Assembly (NCBI GenBank): GCA_000381585.1
Contig: KB906735.1
Location: forward strand, 84,242 to 148,241
Length of the DNA stretch: 64,000 nt
Direction of reading: 5' to 3'
Source of the DNA: Acidobacteriaceae bacterium KBS 83
GTDB taxonomy: Bacteria; Acidobacteriota; Terriglobia; Terriglobales; Acidobacteriaceae
The notes under the pieces were generated by a model that was not told the origin of the DNA, searched no databases, and saw only the letters and a list, made by a program, of their open reading frames with translations. Made by a program: the position numbers and the translations under genes. This document shows, in pieces, positions 29,247-37,124 of this stretch (positions are counted from its first letter, which is position 1; each line of letters begins with the position of its first letter).

Positions 29247-30962
29247 GTGAGACAGCAGTTCATCCAAATCGCCTGTTCGATTCTGGCCTCCGCCGCCTTG
29301 GCCACCCCTGCATTGGCGCAGAGTGAGACGGCCTCCGTCTCCGGAGTCGTCCGCGATCGACGCGGCGCTCCGCAGATTGACGCGCTCATTCAGCTCATGC
29401 GTCCGGATTCCTCTGTCGTCGCCATTGCCCACACCGACGCGCGCGGGGTCTATCTGCTAGAAGATCTTCTTCCCGGCGTCTATCAGCTCAAAGCTTCAGA
29501 CGAGTCGTTCCTACCATCCCTACGACAGAACCTTCGCATCATCGCGCACCACAACACAGTCGCCAACGTCACTCTCAGCACGCTGCTCGATGCAGTGCAG
29601 TGGTTGCCTGCAGAGCGCCGCTCCGCTACTGAACCCTCCGACGACTGGAAATGGACGCTTCGTTCTGAAACCAACCGGCCAGTGCTTCGCTTCTCTGACG
29701 AAGGCCCGATGATGGTTTCCGAAGGCAGCGGTCCTGCGCAGAGCCGCGCGCGCGTCACCACCAGCGGTGGACTGCGCGACTTCGGAGATGGTGGCCTGCG
29801 TCACGGCCTGGAATACGAGGGCACCGGCACTCGCGGCGAGCACACCTTGCTGCGCACCTCGCTGAACGTCACCGATGGTCTGCAGTCCAGTTACATGGCT
29901 GGATATGAAAATGAGATTGCGCCGGGACGGGTCGTGCGCACTGTGGCCGCCTATACGGACATGCCCGATCTCACTGGCGGTCCCTACGGTTCAGGTCGCT
30001 ACCAGGCCGCAACGTTGCGCACAGCCGAGACGACAGATCTCACTCCGATGCTGCGCGCCGAAATCGGAAACGAACTGCTCGCCATGCGGCTGGTCGGCGC
30101 GCAGGGCGGAACTGAAGTGGACGCCCGGCCCTTCGGCTCCCTCATCATTCATGCGGGAGACACTACACTCGAATATCGCGTCGCTACCTCACGCTCTGCG
30201 CAGGAGGCATCGGCGCTTGCCGATGACGATACGTTACTGGCGCCCGTCGCACAACGGGCTGGGAGTGCGACGCTCGAACATGGTCTCCACCAGGAAATTC
30301 GCTTCCACCACAGTTCCGAACATGGCGCTACCGTTCAGGTCTCTGCCTTCCACGACCGCATGGTGAACCCGCTGGTGCAGGGAAGCGGATCGATCAGCGA
30401 CGCTGACGAGGTTACCGGTGATCTGCTTATCGATCCGGTCTCCGGCGTCTTCCGCACCGCTGCGAATTCCTACGCAGGCTACGGTTTTTCCGCCGCCGCA
30501 ACTGTCCCCCTCGCCCCTGCGATTGCAATCTCAGCCGCATTGGAGGCCGGATCGGCGCTCGAAGATCCTTATTTCCATTCAGACAACGCATCAGAGGAGA
30601 GGAGCATTGAGCAATCGCTCGCCGCTCTTCGCCCCCGTCTTACCCCAGCTGTGACCGTAGCCGCGCAAGGCAGCTTGCAGAAAACCAGCACCTACTGGCG
30701 GACTTCCTATCGCTGGCAGGCTCCAAACACCGTCACCACCGTCAATCCTTACGCTTCGGCAGCGAGCGACGCTTACCTGAGCATTTTGTTGCGCCAGCCG
30801 ATCCGCGTCGGTCGCATCTTTCCCGGTGGCACGCAGGCAGTTGTGGACATGCGCAATCTGCTCGCGCAGGGCTATTGCCCCTTCGTGACACCCGATGGCA
30901 GTACACTCTTTTTCGCCCAGGCTGATCGCTCCATCGCCGGCGGCATCGCCTTCACCTTCTGA
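29247..30962 (+). CDS. Outer-membrane-type protein with carboxypeptidase-regulatory-like domain
   Basis: This 571-aa protein starts at GTG 29247. It has a signal peptide ending ALAQ (about residue 25), then a prealbumin-like carboxypeptidase regulatory domain (residues 27-115; VSGVVRDRRGAP and GVYLLEDLLPGVYQL). The rest is beta-strand-rich with alternating residues and ends in GGIAFTF, a terminal phenylalanine typical of outer-membrane barrels. It resembles the acidobacterial TonB-receptor-like proteins that lack a clear plug. It probably forms a unit with the GWxTD gene. Confidence 0.75.
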   Translation: MRQQFIQIACSILASAALATPALAQSETASVSGVVRDRRGAPQIDALIQLMRPDSSVVAIAHTDARGVYLLEDLLPGVYQLKASDESFLPSLRQNLRIIAHHNTVANVTLSTLLDAVQWLPAERRSATEPSDDWKWTLRSETNRPVLRFSDEGPMMVSEGSGPAQSRARVTTSGGLRDFGDGGLRHGLEYEGTGTRGEHTLLRTSLNVTDGLQSSYMAGYENEIAPGRVVRTVAAYTDMPDLTGGPYGSGRYQAATLRTAETTDLTPMLRAEIGNELLAMRLVGAQGGTEVDARPFGSLIIHAGDTTLEYRVATSRSAQEASALADDDTLLAPVAQRAGSATLEHGLHQEIRFHHSSEHGATVQVSAFHDRMVNPLVQGSGSISDADEVTGDLLIDPVSGVFRTAANSYAGYGFSAAATVPLAPAIAISAALEAGSALEDPYFHSDNASEERSIEQSLAALRPRLTPAVTVAAQGSLQKTSTYWRTSYRWQAPNTVTTVNPYASAASDAYLSILLRQPIRVGRIFPGGTQAVVDMRNLLAQGYCPFVTPDGSTLFFAQADRSIAGGIAFTF

Positions 30963-31036
30963 ACTCAGCGTGATATAAAAAAGAGTAGGCGGCAAATCCC
31001 TTGCCGCTCCCGCAACACCCCTCAGCACACTCTCTG

Positions 31037-31112
31037 GGACGCGTAGCTCAACTGGCAGAGCATTCGACTCTTAATCGACAGGTTGTAGGTTCGATTCCTA
31101 CCGCGTCCACCA
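31037..31112 (+). tRNA. tRNA-Lys(CUU)
   Basis: The acceptor stem GGACGCG pairs perfectly with CGCGTCC. The D-loop begins TAGCTCAACTGGCAGA. The anticodon loop CTCTTAA carries CTT at 31070-31072, and the T-arm GGTTCGATTCC is standard. The CCA end is encoded at 31110-31112. An integrative element with a tyrosine integrase follows, so the 3' part of this gene is a natural attachment site. Confidence 0.95.
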
Positions 31113-31446
31113 TTTACAATCTAAAGCGGTTACGGTTGTACTCTCCGTTTAACCTCTAGCGCTATGTATTTGGCTGTTGTGGGGGATTTTGTGGGGGCGA
31201 CTCCCCTTGCGCGGCAAAATAGGCCGCGTGCGGGAAGGGCTCGAACAACGCGGTTTCTTCTGGCTTCAGGGACCCACCGGGTACGCCTACGTTAGAATCC
31301 CCGACTCGGCGAAGTCGGGCCGTCTGACTATCGCTCAGTCTCACTGATTTGAGAGTTGGTTCTAGCCGTCGTTGCCGCTGCCCGAACCAATTGAGTAATC
31401 GCTCGTCCCGAAGAGGGAAGGCGTGGCGGAGCGCAGGTAGCTGACT
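31113..31446. other. Non-coding segment between tRNA-Lys and the DUF1345 gene
   Basis: No convincing gene is present in these 334 bases. They hold the TTGTGGGGG direct repeat (31177-31197) and a perfect 7-bp hairpin, CCCGACT/AGTCGGG, with a 6-base loop at 31300-31319. The position just after the tRNA suits the left attachment region of the neighbouring integrative element. Confidence 0.45.
31177..31197 (+). repeat. Two TTGTGGGGG direct repeats, possible integrase arm sites
   Basis: TTGTGGGGG occurs at 31177-31185 and again at 31189-31197, a 12-base period. Short direct repeats close to a tRNA attachment site are typical of integrase arm-binding sites. A matching pair near the integrase end was not found by eye. 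Confidence 0.35.
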
Positions 31447-32094
31447 TCAGCTGCTGCCCAGGATGTTGATTGAGAATGCAATTACCCCGAGATTGAATAC
31501 AAAGGCACCCAATGTGTGAAATATGGCCGTGCGCCGGATACGCCGTGACGTAATGTCCACGTCGGAGGTCTGGAATGTCATTCCCAAGCAGGATGAGAAG
31601 TAGGCGAAGTCCCAGTAATTCGGCTCTCTAGTTTCGGGAAATCTGAGACCCCCACTGTCCTGGCCACGTAGATCATGGGTATAGAAGAGATGTGCGTAAT
31701 GCAGCGCATAGACGAGATTGCTGAAGATCCAGCACAGACAGAGCGTCACGATTACCAGTGCGACGTCGATGGTATGCGGTTTTCCTTTATGTGAAAGCTC
31801 ACTCGCCACTGCAGTCAGAATGGCGATCGTGACCGCGGCTGAGATCAGCAGGAGGCTTCCACGATTAGCATCATTTTGCAATGCTGCCTGGCGCATCTGG
31901 GCGGCTTCATAGCGAAATAGAGGGATTACGCAACAAACGAAGCTTACGCTGGCAAAGTCGAACGCGGCCATGCCTCCACGTATCGGCCCGAGCAGCGGGC
32001 ACGCAATTGCCGCTCCAGCAAGTGCACCCGCGCCAAAGACAAGAAATGGCCAAGGTGCGACGACATTTCCGACACCACGTTTGCTGCTTGCCAT
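31447..32094 (-). CDS. DUF1345 family membrane protein
   Basis: The product is about 215 aa with five or more transmembrane segments. The diagnostic DUF1345 C-terminal region is present: LVYALHYAHLFY, then YWDFAYFSSCLGMTFQTSD, then RRIRRTAIFHT. ATG 32094 is preferred because AGGAGG lies about 10 bases upstream; ATG 32124 in the same frame lacks a site. DUF1345 proteins are inner-membrane proteins of unknown role, often in accessory regions. It lies between the tRNA and the replication cluster, so it may be cargo of the element. Confidence 0.85.
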   Translation of the reverse strand: MASSKRGVGNVVAPWPFLVFGAGALAGAAIACPLLGPIRGGMAAFDFASVSFVCCVIPLFRYEAAQMRQAALQNDANRGSLLLISAAVTIAILTAVASELSHKGKPHTIDVALVIVTLCLCWIFSNLVYALHYAHLFYTHDLRGQDSGGLRFPETREPNYWDFAYFSSCLGMTFQTSDVDITSRRIRRTAIFHTLGAFVFNLGVIAFSINILGSS

Positions 32095-32272
32095 GTGGCG
32101 CGCTCCTCCTAGCCGAATGGCCATGTTTCTTTCGTAAAACCGATGTTAGTGGAATCTCCATTAATGCCCAGAAGGCCGCCTTGGCACCGTTCCTCTGCTG
32201 AATCCTTTCCAAATCGCGGTGTTGAACACTTCCGGCTTGTATTGGAGACTGCGCTGAGAGCATTCTTATCTC

Positions 32273-32638
32273 TTAGTGCACTAGGCTCCAGATCTCCGCG
32301 CAGTGGGAGACTTCCTGCAATCTCGGATCTGCCAATTCTTCCTCCGTGAAGCCGCCAACGGCTCGTAGGCCATCCGCGAGGGTCATCCCGTAAGGAATAC
32401 CGACCAAACGTCCGACCTCGCCCGACCCGCGCTCATCTTCCCCATATTCGCCGGCGTTCGGCTTTCTGTCGGCGTCGATGCCAATGATCAGTTCCCGCCG
32501 TCTAAGGCCCTTCATTCTCTCTTGTAGGATTCGTCTGGCTGCCGCGCGTGACTGTGGCGAGCCCAGCGTATGGTCGCCAGGCCGCGTTCCGCTGACTGTG
32601 GCGAGTAAACCAAGCTTTCGATCAGTGATCATCGTCAT
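32273..32638 (-). CDS. Hypothetical protein, last gene of the element's replication cluster
   Basis: This 121-aa ORF starts at ATG 32638 (or ATG 32632) and overlaps the end of the upstream ORF by 17 bases, so translation is probably coupled. It is rich in charged residues, with a basic N-terminal half and an acidic C-terminal half, and shows no recognisable domain. Existence is supported by the overlapping arrangement; function is unknown. Confidence 0.55.
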   Translation of the reverse strand: MTMITDRKLGLLATVSGTRPGDHTLGSPQSRAAARRILQERMKGLRRRELIIGIDADRKPNAGEYGEDERGSGEVGRLVGIPYGMTLADGLRAVGGFTEEELADPRLQEVSHCAEIWSLVH

Positions 32639-33101
32639 TTTCGACCTCGCGACTGTGACTCGATGTGGCGGGTAGTATGGCGTTGAACCAAGCCGGCAGC
32701 GCACCTGTGGAAGCATAGGCTTCGAGCTCCTCTGCAGACATGCGAGCAAACAGATCGTTCATCGAGACCATCTCTGTCCGGTCGATCCAGGCGCCATTCG
32801 CGTTGATCTTGGCGTAAGCCTGGACGGCGGCTACAACTGCCGACGCTGACACCTCTACTTCGCCTGCCTTCTCGATGATCGACTCTAGCGCGGCACGAAT
32901 CTTTCGACCGCGTTTCGGAAAGAGATCCAGGGCATGAGCGTGCCGGTAAACTGTCTTGCGGTCCGACAGCCCATATTCTTCCGCGATCAAAGCCGGACTA
33001 CGCCAAGCGATGAAAGCCGTCTCGATCTCCTCGCGATCCGCATGCTGACAGATGGTGCAGCAGCGTTGATGCCGGCCAAGGCTAATTCCAGGCTTGGACA
33101 T
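32622..33101 (-). CDS. Hypothetical protein with N-terminal cysteine motif and helix-turn-helix-like segment
   Basis: The 159-aa product begins with a CCTICQHAD cysteine/histidine cluster (residues 14-22). A stretch resembling a helix-turn-helix follows (ALIAEEYGLSDRKTVYRH, about residues 37-54), then a basic KRGRK patch. Its ATG directly follows the stop codon of the upstream ORF, and its end overlaps the next gene. A small DNA-binding protein, perhaps a regulator or terminase-small-subunit-like protein, is possible. No family is assigned. Confidence 0.6.
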   Translation of the reverse strand: MSKPGISLGRHQRCCTICQHADREEIETAFIAWRSPALIAEEYGLSDRKTVYRHAHALDLFPKRGRKIRAALESIIEKAGEVEVSASAVVAAVQAYAKINANGAWIDRTEMVSMNDLFARMSAEELEAYASTGALPAWFNAILPATSSHSREVENDDDH

Positions 33102-33467
33102 CTATTGAATTCTCCCGGTCACTTTGGCGAGGCAGCGCTTGATAAGCCCATCGCTCGGTTCAGAACGAACAAGTGTGAGCATGTTTTCCGGGACGATTCG
33201 TTGATTCGCCAGTTCGTTGTCGGACATATTCGGGGTTGCGCAATCGATGAGCTCAATCAGAGCGATCCTCAAGCTGCTGTACTCTTCTTTCCCGTGCGGG
33301 TTACGGTCCAGCCAGCTGAGAACCTCACCCAATGACCCATCCGGCATACGCACCAGCGCACCTTTCCCCCGAAGGTCATTCGGCACAGGCGAGAGCACAG
33401 ATCTGCCCTCGAGATCGGCCCGTATCATGGCCAATTGTCGTTGTTCTTGCAGTGTCAGGATGCTCAT
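33102..33467 (-). CDS. Hypothetical protein in replication cluster
   Basis: This 121-aa ORF starts at ATG 33467, with GGAG 6 bases upstream. The longer open frame to 33674 overlaps another candidate and lacks support. The protein is soluble and mixed alpha/beta, without recognised motifs. It sits between the DnaB-like helicase and the cysteine-motif protein, and its stop abuts the next ATG without a gap. Confidence 0.6.
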   Translation of the reverse strand: MSILTLQEQRQLAMIRADLEGRSVLSPVPNDLRGKGALVRMPDGSLGEVLSWLDRNPHGKEEYSSLRIALIELIDCATPNMSDNELANQRIVPENMLTLVRSEPSDGLIKRCLAKVTGRIQ

Positions 33468-33504
33468 CTTGCTCCAGTGATTTGGTTGTTCTGTTTTGGA
33501 CGAA

Positions 33505-33693
33505 CTAATGGGTAACCCAAGCAAAAGCTCCGCCCGCTTGCTGCTGGCAGACCTGGTACACGTCGCCAGTTGTTGCGTTCCGGACGATACATTGCAGCCC
33601 CTGACACTCTGCGGAGCATGTAGGCTGTGTTCCGGAAGTAGAAAGAAGTATGCCATTCGCCCCCCAGAACTCACCGGTGTTGTTATCGATGCT
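33505..33693 (-). CDS. Possible small cysteine-rich protein in frame after the dnaB stop codon
   Basis: Directly after the TGA of the helicase gene, 62 sense codons continue in the same frame to TAG at 33505-33507. The sequence looks protein-like, with four cysteines and a GDVYQVCQQ...FAWVTH ending. That ending resembles small phage-type proteins I recall that close with a VQVC...YAW motif. There is no ATG, GTG or TTG near its beginning. It is a readthrough extension, a gene with an unusual start, or a decayed gene. Confidence 0.35.
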   Translation of the reverse strand, partial: SIDNNTGEFWGANGILLSTSGTQPTCSAECQGLQCIVRNATTGDVYQVCQQQAGGAFAWVTH

Positions 33694-35025
33694 TCACGAG
33701 GCCCTCGCCATTCCTTCCTGTCGTGGAGAGCAGCTCTCGAATGTCAGAGAGCGCCGATTAAAAATGATTGGTAACGCGCCAGTTTCACCGGAGCGCTGCT
33801 TTGCAATGATGAGTTCGCCGGCGGACGATAGCCGGCCTTCCTCTTCGTCCCACTCGCGATGCAAAAGCGCGATTACATGCGCATCGTTCTCTAGCTGGCT
33901 TGATTCGCGAAGATCGCTCATCATCGGCCGTCGGTTTGGGCTGGAGCGATCCGCCCTTGCCAGCTGCGACAGGGCAAGCACGGGCACGTCTTCATCCTTG
34001 GCCAATCTGGTGAGTCCCCGAGACACGGCAGCGACCCGCAAGCGCTCGTCCCTACCCTGCGCACTCACGATCTGGCAATAATCCACCGCCACGAGCTTTA
34101 CTCCATCGCGCCGGACAGCCAGACGCGCCACCGCAGTGAGTTTTTCAACGGACAGAGTCGAATCGTCCACGATATGCAGAGGCCATTTCGCAATTCGAGC
34201 TGCTGCCTCATCGATCGCTCGCATGTCCGACTCGCTTGCCCAGCGTGGATCCGCGATGCGAGGAAAAGGAACTGCAGACTCTTCCGCGAGCAGGCGCCGC
34301 AACAGTTGTTGACGGCTCATCTCCAGCGAAAACAGCAGCACCGGAGTTTCCCGGCGGCAGTTCGCCGCGGCCGCCTGGCACATCAGACAGCTCTTTCCAA
34401 CTCCGGAACGCGCGCCGGCTACGGTTATCTCCCCGGGCTGGAAGCCGCGCGTGAGCGTATCCATCGATTCCAATCCAGTTGGAAGGCCAAGGAGATCGCT
34501 GGTACGAGTCCGCTCTCGCTCCATACGCCCCAGGAGTTCGGGCAACGCTGATGCGAGGCCACCACCGTTGTCGCTCTGCTCTGAGGCCCGGATTTCTAGC
34601 AGCGCTTCTTCGGTGCCCGACAGCAGTTCCTCCAGATTCGCGCTAGCACTCTCGCCCTCTTCGCTGGCGCGATGTATTACCTGAAGAAAACGGCGAAGCC
34701 TCGCCTTTTCCGCAATAGCTTTTGCGTAACTTCGGACTGCAATCCGCGAACGACTAATCCCTTCGGTCAACGAGGCAATGTAGGCTGCCCCGCCGATTCC
34801 GTCGAGTTCGCCGCGCTGGTGAAGATACTGGACGAGCGTGGCCAACGTCGCTGGCCTTCCCCACTCCAGTAGCGCTCCGATCGCCAGGAAGATCACGCGA
34901 TGGGAACTGAGTCCAAAATCCTCGGACGCGAGCACTTGCTGAGCCTCGAGAAAGGCGGTGTTCTCGGTGAGGCAATGTCCAAGCAAATCGCGTTCGAACT
35001 GAGGCACCATTGGCACTGAGTTCAT
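33694..35025 (-). CDS. DnaB-like replicative DNA helicase of the integrative element
   Basis: This 443-aa protein has the DnaB N-terminal domain (about residues 8-110; ERDLLGHCL, ASLTEGI) and a RecA-type helicase core with Walker A GARSGVGKS at 204-212. Walker B is VAVDYCQIV, and a late DLRESSQLENDA segment carries the sensor/arginine-finger region. It should unwind DNA at the element's replication fork. Its ATG overlaps the stop of the upstream replication gene (ATGA), as in phage O/P-type modules. It is probably a second, mobile-element copy, with the housekeeping dnaB elsewhere. Confidence 0.9.
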   Translation of the reverse strand: MNSVPMVPQFERDLLGHCLTENTAFLEAQQVLASEDFGLSSHRVIFLAIGALLEWGRPATLATLVQYLHQRGELDGIGGAAYIASLTEGISRSRIAVRSYAKAIAEKARLRRFLQVIHRASEEGESASANLEELLSGTEEALLEIRASEQSDNGGGLASALPELLGRMERERTRTSDLLGLPTGLESMDTLTRGFQPGEITVAGARSGVGKSCLMCQAAAANCRRETPVLLFSLEMSRQQLLRRLLAEESAVPFPRIADPRWASESDMRAIDEAAARIAKWPLHIVDDSTLSVEKLTAVARLAVRRDGVKLVAVDYCQIVSAQGRDERLRVAAVSRGLTRLAKDEDVPVLALSQLARADRSSPNRRPMMSDLRESSQLENDAHVIALLHREWDEEEGRLSSAGELIIAKQRSGETGALPIIFNRRSLTFESCSPRQEGMARAS

Positions 35026-35810
35026 GCGCCCACCGCCCGTCGCTGGTATTCCGGGCCGCTGTAAAGCGTTGCGGGATCTACGTACCGCATCTTCGGCTCG
35101 GGGCGAAACTCAGGCTTCCATGGCCAGCTTTGCTCCTCTCGCCAGTGACCCCCGGCGAAGAAGTTAGCTGCCCCCCATCCACGAATCTCGAACTTTCCCA
35201 GATCACGAGCCGCGGAGAATTTCTGCCAGCGAGCTGGCAAAAGCCGGATCACATCTTCGGGGGATGAACCGTTCACGAGTTCAAATCTGACGGCTATTGC
35301 CAGTGCCTGCAGGACCGGCTCAGCTCGCAGCGAAGGTTCGGCCTGAGCGATTCTGCGAACGACTTCATCGATCAATTCCTCGCCGGGTTCATGTGTAGGT
35401 TCTTGGTGGTTCTTCCTATAAGGGGATGCAGGGGGTTTTGACACCATGTCAGCTCGAACTGTCCCGTTTGTCACCTGGCGAAGTGACAGCGTGTCACCTG
35501 CGTGTGCGGACTTGAGTGACATCTTGCCACCTGACACACCCAGCTTCTCCAGGCAAATTCTGTAGCAGTTGTTTCTAGTACCGTCCTCGTTTTTGTGTCT
35601 AGGGAGAACCTGCAGATACCCACTTTCCTCAAGCGCCTCGATAGCACGGAGGACCGTGCGCTGAGAAAGCGATGTGGCCTTTGAAAGGTTCGCAATAGAC
35701 GGCCAGGCTAGACCATCGGTCCTTGCCTGATCCGCCAGCCGTACCAGCACCAGCCGGTGAGATGGCCGTTCAATGGGTGCCTCCCAAGCGGCGTTGAGAA
35801 TGAAGTTCAA
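35022..35810 (-). CDS. Winged-helix replication initiator-like protein (phage O / helix-turn-helix type)
   Basis: The product is 262 aa if it starts at TTG 35810, which has AGGAGG 4 bases upstream. ATGs at 35840 and 35846 have no site. The TTG overlaps the stop of the preceding small ORF (TTGA), and the protein would begin MNFILNAAWEA. Residues 20-75 form a winged helix (WPSIANLSKATSLSQRTVLRAIEALEESGYL split by a turn), as in phage and plasmid replication proteins. The C-terminal half is helical and tryptophan-rich. It is followed at once by the dnaB-like helicase, so it likely marks the origin and loads the helicase. Confidence 0.75.
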   Translation of the reverse strand: MNFILNAAWEAPIERPSHRLVLVRLADQARTDGLAWPSIANLSKATSLSQRTVLRAIEALEESGYLQVLPRHKNEDGTRNNCYRICLEKLGVSGGKMSLKSAHAGDTLSLRQVTNGTVRADMVSKPPASPYRKNHQEPTHEPGEELIDEVVRRIAQAEPSLRAEPVLQALAIAVRFELVNGSSPEDVIRLLPARWQKFSAARDLGKFEIRGWGAANFFAGGHWREEQSWPWKPEFRPEPKMRYVDPATLYSGPEYQRRAVGA

Positions 35811-36001
35811 GCAGCCTCCTGTTGGAGGCAGCGAGAACATTGGCATTCATGGGCAAGGCGAGTCTTCTGCAGTTCTATCGAAACCGCAAACTGTACGACT
35901 TGGGTCGGCATATCGTGCGCTGCTTTGGCTTTGCGGCGCGCCGCGGCTTCCAGATCACTTAGAGCTTTACCTACTGAACAGCTTCGCGTATGTTTAGTCA
36001 C
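35807..36001 (-). CDS. Small hypothetical protein translationally coupled to the replication gene
   Basis: This 64-aa ORF starts at GTG 36001 and ends in TGA that overlaps the TTG of the next gene. It is basic at the N-terminus (AARRKAKAA) and has four cysteines, three of them near the end (HECQCSRC). The TTGA overlap, with AGGAGG inside its last codons, is the main reason to accept it. Its role is unknown; a small DNA-binding or regulatory protein is plausible. Confidence 0.5.
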   Translation of the reverse strand: MTKHTRSCSVGKALSDLEAAARRKAKAAHDMPTQVVQFAVSIELQKTRLAHECQCSRCLQQEAA

Positions 36002-36122
36002 AGTTATTTTCCTAAGCGCCCGATTCCCTAGCCAGGTTGGGCGCTTTGTTATTGGTGAGTTGCGCCGGGTTCGGCGCAGGTACAAGGCGGGGGATTCGGG
36101 CTCCGCCCCAGGAGTGAGCTAC

Positions 36123-36305
36123 TCAGGCGACACGAGCCGGGGTCATTCCTTCTTCAATGAGCCGCTCGATTGCACTCGTGGGAATCCGAACCGATCGCCC
36201 TATCCGGACCGTGTCGATCTTCCTCGCGGCTACATAAGCCCACATCGTCTTCGGGCTGATGCTGAGCAGCTCCGCTGCTTCAGGTACTCGTACAAGCTTC
36301 GGCAT
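36123..36305 (-). CDS. Excisionase/AlpA-like helix-turn-helix protein
   Basis: This 60-aa protein is a single MerR-like excisionase fold: RVPEAAELLSISPKTMWAYV, then RKIDTVRIGRSVRIPTSAIE and a short helix. Such proteins direct integrase toward excision, or activate integrase transcription as AlpA does. It sits between the replication cluster and the divergent zinc-finger/integrase pair, the expected place for a lysogeny or directionality switch. Confidence 0.8.
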   Translation of the reverse strand: MPKLVRVPEAAELLSISPKTMWAYVAARKIDTVRIGRSVRIPTSAIERLIEEGMTPARVA

Positions 36306-36458
36306 TCCTCTCTTCTCCTCGCATCCGCTGTTTTCGCTTGCGTACTTGGGGCTACTGGTGGCACCTTAACTTGAGGGCCGGGGATACATCAATAAGAATC
36401 ACGTATCCCACGCGACTTCGACGTATACCCTCACATATTCCTTTTCGGAGGAAACTGA

Positions 36459-37124
36459 GTGCCATTAAAGCTCGATATAGTGTCGGTCAAAGTTCTTCTT
36501 TGGGTTGCAAAAGCGAGCACTGTGCGACTCGAGACAAATGCCGAAGGCAAGACCACATTTCACTTCGGAATGGATCCCGAAGTTCCTGACATGGAATTCC
36601 GTCAGGTCAAGGCCGATGAAGCGGTAGCGAGATTCCTTGAGGCCGGGACCGCACACGATTTCTATCGAGTCTTTAGAACATACGGCCCGCTGCGACGGTG
36701 GTCGCAAGAAACAGTGACTCTCGATGAAGTCCGCGCAATTCAAACCACGTCACGACTTATGAGAGAGCGCGGGACCTATAAGCGGATCTGTGATTTAAAT
36801 GCGCTTGTGGAGGCGAACTTCCCCGCGGAGGTCCTGGAAAAGGGCGATGCTTCGGCGGTGCGTAACATTCCATCATTCCGAGCGTCATGGCAGTCGCCGC
36901 TTAAGCTGGAAGCTGAGTGCGATGGTTTGCTAGAAGCGTTGAGTTGCACATTGTTTCTCGACAAGGCCAATGATCGCGATCGGATATTTTGTGCTCGGAA
37001 GGAGTGCGGGAGAACCTTTCTGAAGAAGAAGGGTGATAAACGCATCTACTGCGATCGCATGTGCGGAGTGAAAGTAGCTAAGGCGAGGCTGAGCGCCAAG
37101 AAGAAGAAACGAGCTGCGAAATGA
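36459..37124 (+). CDS. CGNR-like zinc-finger protein coupled to integrase
   Basis: This 221-aa protein starts at GTG 36459, with GGAGGAAA upstream. About 170 residues of mixed helix precede a C-terminal zinc finger: FCARKECGRTF, then YCDRMCGVKVAKAR, which follows the CGNR pattern C-x4-C...C-x3-C. CGNR proteins (ABATE domain) are putative regulators. Its stop overlaps the integrase ATG by 4 bases (ATGA), so the two are cotranslated. It may regulate integration or act as the element's repressor; that is inference. Confidence 0.7.
   Translation: MPLKLDIVSVKVLLWVAKASTVRLETNAEGKTTFHFGMDPEVPDMEFRQVKADEAVARFLEAGTAHDFYRVFRTYGPLRRWSQETVTLDEVRAIQTTSRLMRERGTYKRICDLNALVEANFPAEVLEKGDASAVRNIPSFRASWQSPLKLEAECDGLLEALSCTLFLDKANDRDRIFCARKECGRTFLKKKGDKRIYCDRMCGVKVAKARLSAKKKKRAAK

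Noticed and set aside
31162-31344. 60-codon frame next to tRNA-Lys
   Set aside because: Covers the repeat and hairpin of the presumed attachment region; no initiation site or motif.
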